Assembly (NCBI GenBank): GCA_030668045.1
Contig: DAOUUR010000048.1
Coordinates: 1-10,092 of the forward strand
Direction of reading: 5' to 3'
Source of the DNA: a bacterium
GTDB lineage: Bacteria; Zixibacteria; MSB-5A5; GN15; FEB-12
DNA: 10,092 nucleotides
Shown here: positions 5,463-10,092 of the stretch, piece after piece
How the letters are laid out: each line of letters begins with the position of its first letter
Numbering within the stretch: position 1 is the stretch's first letter
Position numbers and translations under genes: made by a program
Notes under the pieces: model-generated
What the model was told of the DNA's origin: nothing
Seen by the model: only the letters and a program-made list of their open reading frames with translations
The model's database searches: none

Positions 5463-6962
5463 ATGATTTTTGTATGGAGAAAAGTCTTTTTGAGCCGCTT
5501 TGGCATTAGCCTGTGGTTTGGCCTATTAATAGTGGCCGTTCTGATGGCAGGCTCTGCTTTGGCTGGCAGTTCACCGGTGATTCCGGCTAAAGGTGGTAGC
5601 CCGTTGCAGACCGGAATTGAAGCGATCAACTACAGCCTGTCGTTGGATGTTGACAGTGCCTATCCCGGTGATGTCTTCAGTTATCAGATTTACCTTGAAA
5701 ATCTCGAGGCAGTTGCTTCCTTCGACCTGCTGATCAATTATGATCCGTCGGTTCTTTCCGTAATTGGGCTTACCACAGAGCAGACACGTGCGGCAGATTT
5801 TGAGTATTTCACCTACAGCTACGACGCCGACAATGTCCCAGGAAATATTCGTATCAGTGGTATCGCCGACGAACCGGGAGACTCCATTGTTTCTCCGATG
5901 CCGGCTGGGTCGGGAGCGGTAGCTGAGATTGAGTTCCAGGTGGCTGGGAATATCGCGTTTCAAGGCTACATGGTGCCGGTTAGATTTGTTTTCCCTGGCG
6001 ACCTTGGCGGCAAAGATAACACTCTGACCGATGCCAGCGGAACAAGGATTGAGACTAGTTCGATCAATTATACCAATGGTAGTGTTCAGATTCTGAAGAT
6101 TGGTGATATCAACATTGGGGACATCAACCTCAACGGTCTTGATTTTGAAATCAGTGATGCCATCTATTTCTCAAACTTCTATATGAATCCGTATCAGTAT
6201 CCGCTTAACCCGCTCCAGATGGCCAACTCGGACATCAACGGCGACTACATGGCTGCTACAATTGCCGATCTGGTCGCACTCATAAATGTAATAGTCAACA
6301 GCGGATCATCCGCACTCAGGATTACCGATAACGATGCTCCGGTGGCGACGTTCAGTTACGAGACATCCGACATCAACACTCTTCTCAGCTACGAGACGAG
6401 TACTGATGTTGGCGGTCTTCTAATTTCGATTGTGACCGATCAACCAATTGACCCTGCTACTGTCAGTATCAATGACGCCGACATGTCTGTGGCTGTTGGC
6501 AGAATTGGAAACGAGAGTCGAATACTTGTTTACAGCTTCGATGGCCACACGCTGCCGTCTGGCAAGCAGGCGTTTCTTTCCATTGACGGCCTGACCGAGT
6601 TTACGATTAGTTCGGTATCAATGTCTTCCGCCGATGGTCGTCTGGTTGATATCTCTCTGGTCAGAAAAGAAGTGGTCCTGCCGGAGAAAGTGACTCTATT
6701 TCAGAACTATCCGAATCCGTTTAATCCCGAAACGAGAATAGATTTTTCATTGCCGGAAACGGCCCGCGTCAGATTGGCAGTATTCAACCTGCTGGGGCGC
6801 GAAGTAAATGTACTCATAGATGATGTCGTGCCGGCTGGTGTTCATAGCTCGGTCTGGGACGGTAGCGATCAATCCGGTCGGGCAGTTGCCTCCGGTGTCT
6901 ATTATTACCGTCTTGAATCTAAGTTTGAGAACGTCAGTCGCAAGATGGTGCTTCTTAAATGA
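5463..6962 (+). CDS. Secreted cohesin-like/dockerin-like protein with T9SS type A tail
   Basis: Likely a surface structural protein of 499 aa from the ATG at 5463. That start lacks a good ribosome binding site; a TTG at 5490 has GGAG 10 bases upstream and would give 490 aa with an equally good signal peptide. Longer frames from 5394 or 5448 lack a site and put extra residues before the signal peptide. The signal peptide ends at SALA (residue 34). Residues about 55-212 are cohesin-like ('AVASFDLLINYDPSVLSVIG' strands). Residues 220-280 are a dockerin-like pair, D-x-N-x-N ... D and D-x-N-x-D ... D, each one residue longer than the canonical loop. Residues about 316-397 form a beta domain with 'SRILVYS', as in the upstream protein. 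Residues about 405-499 are the sorting tail with NYPNPFNP (415-422) ending RKMVLLK. The protein has no Cys. It is the first gene of a probable three-gene operon, with 43 bases to the next ATG. Confidence 0.92.
   Translation: MIFVWRKVFLSRFGISLWFGLLIVAVLMAGSALAGSSPVIPAKGGSPLQTGIEAINYSLSLDVDSAYPGDVFSYQIYLENLEAVASFDLLINYDPSVLSVIGLTTEQTRAADFEYFTYSYDADNVPGNIRISGIADEPGDSIVSPMPAGSGAVAEIEFQVAGNIAFQGYMVPVRFVFPGDLGGKDNTLTDASGTRIETSSINYTNGSVQILKIGDINIGDINLNGLDFEISDAIYFSNFYMNPYQYPLNPLQMANSDINGDYMAATIADLVALINVIVNSGSSALRITDNDAPVATFSYETSDINTLLSYETSTDVGGLLISIVTDQPIDPATVSINDADMSVAVGRIGNESRILVYSFDGHTLPSGKQAFLSIDGLTEFTISSVSMSSADGRLVDISLVRKEVVLPEKVTLFQNYPNPFNPETRIDFSLPETARVRLAVFNLLGREVNVLIDDVVPAGVHSSVWDGSDQSGRAVASGVYYYRLESKFENVSRKMVLLK
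5476..5479 (+). promoter_or_regulatory. GGAG ribosome binding site favouring a TTG start at 5490
   Basis: GGAGAAAA begins here, 10 bases from an in-frame TTG at 5490 that would give MSRFGISLWFGLLIV, a typical signal peptide start. The ATGs at 5448 and 5463 have no comparable site. The other genes in the window mostly have clear AGGAG-type sites, which adds weight to the TTG. Confidence 0.4.
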
Positions 6963-7005
6963 AGCCTGACATCCTGATTTGAAGAATACCTTTTTGGAGG
7001 ATATA

Positions 7006-9621
7006 ATGAGATTACTGAAGATCCCTCTTTTGCTTTTGATGTTGTTTATAACTCTATCCGGGACGCTATCGGCCCAGGGATATGTCAGGTGTACTAGTGT
7101 CGACGAATCAACGGTTGACCTGGTTCGGTTGAACCTCTTTGAGGGACGACCGGGTGACACCGTCTGGGCACCTATCTATCTTGAGAGTGATTCTTCGGTA
7201 GCAGGATTTAAGATGCTGATCCGGTTTGACGATACCTACCTGACTCCAGTTTTCTATGAGGATCCACAATTGGCAGGCCTGATTGTCAGTGTGCTTGTAG
7301 GCGGGTTTGTTCAAACGGAAGAGAAAGTTGACCAGCAGACAGGTATTCCATATCTGGATACAATTACAGACTTCCAGGCTCAGTTTTCAGCTAATCCTTT
7401 CGATTCGGGTGCTATCCTGACCACCTTCAACATAAACTTTCCGGAAGATAGCGCTATGGGCGCCAGCATTGATCCGGGTGCCGGTGTTATCTACAAGCTG
7501 GCCTTTGAGGTAAGTCCGAGCATGCCTCATGGAACTTTCGCCGATTTTGACTTCCACGAAGTTAATGAGTGGTATGTTGATACTTCTTACGGGATACCAA
7601 CACAGGTTTTCCTTGATTGCCGCCGAACAGATCTGGCATTGGCTATGAACAACGGTACAGTGACTTCCTACCCCCAATTGATCTCAAACTACTTTCATGC
7701 TGATACCGGCTATGTTGAAGACACTCAACCGGTGATTGACTTTTTCCAGGCCAGTCTGACCAATATTGAGGCGGGTGGATCATCGACCCTCTCCTGGTCA
7801 GTTTCAAATGCCACCGGAGTTAGTATCAGCAATATTGGAACTGTTTCGTTGTCCGGATCGCAGTCAGTATCACCGACAACGACAACTACCTATTATCTGA
7901 CGGCGATAAATGGAAGTACCACCGCCTCGGCGTCGGTGACAGTCACAGTCGGCGGTGGCGGTGATCCCACGAATAACGCACCGGTGATAAATCTTACTCC
8001 CAACCAAAATTCCTATTCGATTGAACAGGGAGAGACCGTTAGTTTCACTGTGGGTGCGGTCGATGTTGACGGTGATGTAATCACATTGTCTGCTACGGCT
8101 CTTCCCAATAATGCAATCTTCAATACGGTTGTAGGTTCCAGTACGGTGCAAGGCGGTTTCAGCTTTACACCCGATGTTTCCCAGCAGGGGTCGTTTGCAG
8201 CCGTATTCTCAGCTTCCGACAATCAGGGTGGCACTTCGACTCCAGTAGCGGTCAGTATCACCGTTAATGAGATACTCTTCGACCGGTTGATCACGACATC
8301 GTCAATCGGCCGTTCTCCGGTTGGTGGAATTGCCGGCAATCCGGCCGTCTACCTTCCGATAAATCTGATTTCTTCGCAAACGGTCTACGGCATTCAGTAC
8401 GATTTCTTCTATGATTACTCACTTTTTGGAGTTGACTCGGTCGTCACATCGGTCCGAACACCTGAGTATGTTGTTTACGATAATATTGGCGGCGTTCCCG
8501 GCGAAGTGAGAGTGGTCGCCTTTGGCCTTGCCAATGAACCGGTCCTTGTCGACGATACAACTACTGCCGTTCTGTATATGGTAATGTCGATTGATCCAGT
8601 GGCCACTCCAGGCGATTACCCGGTATATATTGAAGAGGGCTGGGAGTCGGTCGATCCGAACCCTGATATTCCATCGTTGCCTTTGGTGACAGATTCGGGA
8701 GTTATCCAGGTTGATACACCCGGCGACGTTAACCTCGACAAGCTTATCAACGTGGCCGACCTTGTTAATGTTGTGGCCTATGTGATCGGCAACTACGGTT
8801 TCAGTCCGCGGCAGTTCGATGTCGCCGATGTCGTCATCAACGACACCGTCAACGTCTTTGACCTGGTGGCGATTGTCAACCACATCTTCGGCATTCCCTT
8901 CTCGCCGGCTCCGGCCCAGTCGTATGAAGGTGGATTTGCTAAAGTGTCGCTTGACTATGGCGACACGCCGGGTGGTTCCTCCGATCTGTTGATTGTGCGT
9001 TCCGAGTTGCCGGTGCCAATAGCCGGTGCCGAGCTTGAGATCAGTTATGATCCATCGGTTCTGAGACTTGAGGCGCCGCGACCGACGATTGATGCCGAGC
9101 AGATGGCATTGCGCTACCGTGACGATGGCAACGGCAAGATGAAAGTTCTTATGTACTACACCAATCCGTTCGATGCTAAGAATTTGATCGCAAGCGGAAT
9201 GGTTGAGCTGGTGGAAATTCCTCTAAAGGCAGAAGCCAACGTAACCGCTGGCAACAAGTCACAGCTCAGACTGAGCAAGGCCCTGTTGTCGACCTCGACA
9301 TCTGAATCGATTACGGTCGAGGGTGTCGATGCTGCCCTGCCGTCAAGTTTCCAGCTTTCGCAGAACTATCCGAATCCATTTAACCCATCGACGGCTATCG
9401 AGTTCTCGCTTTCAACAACGGCGAGAGTGAAACTGAATATATACAACATTCTTGGTCAAAACGTGAAGTCGCTCATTAATGAAACGATGCCGGCCGGCGC
9501 ACATCAGGTGGTATGGGATGCTACCAATGGCGAGGGTCAACGTGTAGCTACCGGCGTGTACCTGTACAAGCTGCAGGTCAATGATAAGAGCGATACCAAA
9601 AAAATGATGTTCCTGAAATAA
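7006..9621 (+). CDS. Large secreted multi-cohesin/Ig/dockerin protein with T9SS type A tail
   Basis: Likely an exported surface protein of 871 aa. The ATG at 7006 follows GGAGG (6996-7000). The signal peptide is residues 1-23 (cleavage near LSA/Q). Residues about 28-220 are a cohesin-like domain holding the only two Cys, 29 and 205, a plausible disulfide. Residues 241-315 are an Ig-like repeat of the 'SWSVSNATG ... SVSPTTTTTYYLTA' type, followed by a GGGGDP linker. Residues 323-420 are a cadherin/Ig-like repeat ('NNAPVINLTP', 'VDVDGD'). Residues 424-569 are a second cohesin-like domain. Residues 573-630 are a dockerin-like pair; loop 1, D-x-N-x-D ... D, has canonical 12-residue spacing, while loop 2 is degenerate with Val at position 3. 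Residues 644-765 are a third cohesin-like domain ('IAGAELEISYDPSVLRLE'). Residues 778-871 are the sorting tail with NYPNPFNP (787-794) ending KKMMFLK. It is the middle gene of the probable operon. No catalytic motif is seen. Confidence 0.93.
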   Translation: MRLLKIPLLLLMLFITLSGTLSAQGYVRCTSVDESTVDLVRLNLFEGRPGDTVWAPIYLESDSSVAGFKMLIRFDDTYLTPVFYEDPQLAGLIVSVLVGGFVQTEEKVDQQTGIPYLDTITDFQAQFSANPFDSGAILTTFNINFPEDSAMGASIDPGAGVIYKLAFEVSPSMPHGTFADFDFHEVNEWYVDTSYGIPTQVFLDCRRTDLALAMNNGTVTSYPQLISNYFHADTGYVEDTQPVIDFFQASLTNIEAGGSSTLSWSVSNATGVSISNIGTVSLSGSQSVSPTTTTTYYLTAINGSTTASASVTVTVGGGGDPTNNAPVINLTPNQNSYSIEQGETVSFTVGAVDVDGDVITLSATALPNNAIFNTVVGSSTVQGGFSFTPDVSQQGSFAAVFSASDNQGGTSTPVAVSITVNEILFDRLITTSSIGRSPVGGIAGNPAVYLPINLISSQTVYGIQYDFFYDYSLFGVDSVVTSVRTPEYVVYDNIGGVPGEVRVVAFGLANEPVLVDDTTTAVLYMVMSIDPVATPGDYPVYIEEGWESVDPNPDIPSLPLVTDSGVIQVDTPGDVNLDKLINVADLVNVVAYVIGNYGFSPRQFDVADVVINDTVNVFDLVAIVNHIFGIPFSPAPAQSYEGGFAKVSLDYGDTPGGSSDLLIVRSELPVPIAGAELEISYDPSVLRLEAPRPTIDAEQMALRYRDDGNGKMKVLMYYTNPFDAKNLIASGMVELVEIPLKAEANVTAGNKSQLRLSKALLSTSTSESITVEGVDAALPSSFQLSQNYPNPFNPSTAIEFSLSTTARVKLNIYNILGQNVKSLINETMPAGAHQVVWDATNGEGQRVATGVYLYKLQVNDKSDTKKMMFLK

Positions 9622-9638
9622 AGAGGCAGGTCCCAGGT

Positions 9639-10092
9639 ATGAATATGAAAAGAATTATACCCAGTATATTCGGTCTAGTCATACTGGCAGTTACGGCTAA
9701 TGCCCAGATTGCCGCGCCCGAACTCAATCCGATTGGTCCCAGATCGGTAGATGAAGGTCAGAACCTCAATTTCGGGATAACAGCCACCGATGCTGATCCC
9801 ACTTATCCGGTGTTGAGAACGTCGGCTCTCCCTGGTACAGCTTTGTTTACCGATCACAATGACGGTACCGGTACCTTCGACTGGACGCCGACCCTGGCTG
9901 ATTCGGGTACGTACCCGGTGATGTTTTATGCCGACGATGCCGTCACGGTCGACGCGGATTCAGAGTTGGTCACGATCACGGTGACTAATGTCAACCAGGT
10001 TCCGGTGCTTTCGGCGATTGGGTCACAGGCGACTCTTGAGAATGTTAACCTTAATTTTGTAACGTCGGCTACCGATGCCGATGGCGACACGC
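9639..10092 (+). CDS. Secreted Ig/cadherin-like repeat protein, 3' end outside window
   Basis: The frame is open from the ATG at 9639 to the window edge (151 codons seen). A second in-frame ATG lies at 9645. AGAGGCAGG (9622-9630) or CAGG (9634-9637) could serve as the ribosome binding site. Residues 1-22 are a signal peptide ending TANA. Residues about 27-124 form a putative Ig/cadherin-like repeat: 'PRSVDEGQNLNFGITATDAD', 'GTGTFDWTPTLADSGTY', then 'VTITVTNVN'. A second copy starts at 'QVPVLSAIGSQATLEN' and runs out of the window at 'TDADGD'. Such repeats usually come in tandem in long adhesin-like or enzyme-bearing secreted proteins. It begins 17 bases after the preceding stop, so it is almost certainly cotranscribed. 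Whether it ends in dockerin-like or T9SS modules cannot be seen. Confidence 0.88.
   Translation, partial: MNMKRIIPSIFGLVILAVTANAQIAAPELNPIGPRSVDEGQNLNFGITATDADPTYPVLRTSALPGTALFTDHNDGTGTFDWTPTLADSGTYPVMFYADDAVTVDADSELVTITVTNVNQVPVLSAIGSQATLENVNLNFVTSATDADGDT

Noticed and set aside
5141..5629. Reverse-strand frame of 162 codons
   Set aside because: It overlaps the confident secreted-protein gene and the forward promoter/leader, has no family signature and no convincing ribosome binding site; it is probably a chance opening.
8419..8883. Reverse-strand frame of 154 codons
   Set aside because: Fully antisense to the cohesin-like and dockerin-like parts of the gene at 7006; composition is that of a shadow frame.
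4701..9387. Recurring CAGAACTA-CCGAA-type DNA at the three sorting tails as a mobile or recombination repeat
   Set aside because: The similarity follows the conserved protein motif QNYPNPFNP, with synonymous changes between copies; it reflects domain homology, not a mobile element.

Overview
The window looks like a chromosomal piece of an uncultured bacterium of the FCB supergroup, most plausibly candidate phylum Zixibacteria or a close relative. Three predicted secreted proteins end in the NYPNPFNP-type tail of the T9SS type A / FlgD-like Ig family. A fourth ends in paired dockerin-like half-repeats finishing in 'LFGIP-x-GP-x-PSC', a style I associate with Zixibacteria. The taxon is inferred from protein style only; no marker gene is present.

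Layout: all confident genes are on the + strand. (1) 1-572 is non-coding, with a strong sigma70-like promoter at 223-251 and a leader of about 315 nt. (2) 573-1823 encodes a 416-aa secreted cohesin-like/dockerin-like protein with Cys-Trp motifs and no sorting tail. (3) 1824-2243 is intergenic, with a G+C-rich hairpin, a smaller hairpin and a doubtful small ORF. (4) 2244-4943 encodes an 899-aa, cysteine-rich, multidomain secreted protein with a T9SS-type tail. (5) 4944-5462 is intergenic, with a terminator-like hairpin, a second promoter sharing a 10-base -10 region with the first, and a structured leader. (6) 5463-6962, 7006-9621 and 9639-10092 (cut by the window edge) have gaps of 43 and 17 bases and probably form one operon of secreted cohesin/dockerin/Ig-like proteins.

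How the genes fit together: every confident gene starts with a signal peptide, and none shows a recognisable catalytic domain. Three proteins carry cohesin-like beta domains, an internal dockerin-like pair of putative Ca-binding loops, a further beta domain and the sorting tail. This suggests a family of structural or adhesive cell-surface proteins, possibly interacting through cohesin-dockerin contacts. The interaction is a hypothesis: these domains are common in FCB genomes and pairing specificity cannot be read from the sequence.

I saw no tRNA, rRNA, CRISPR array, insertion sequence, integrase or phage gene.
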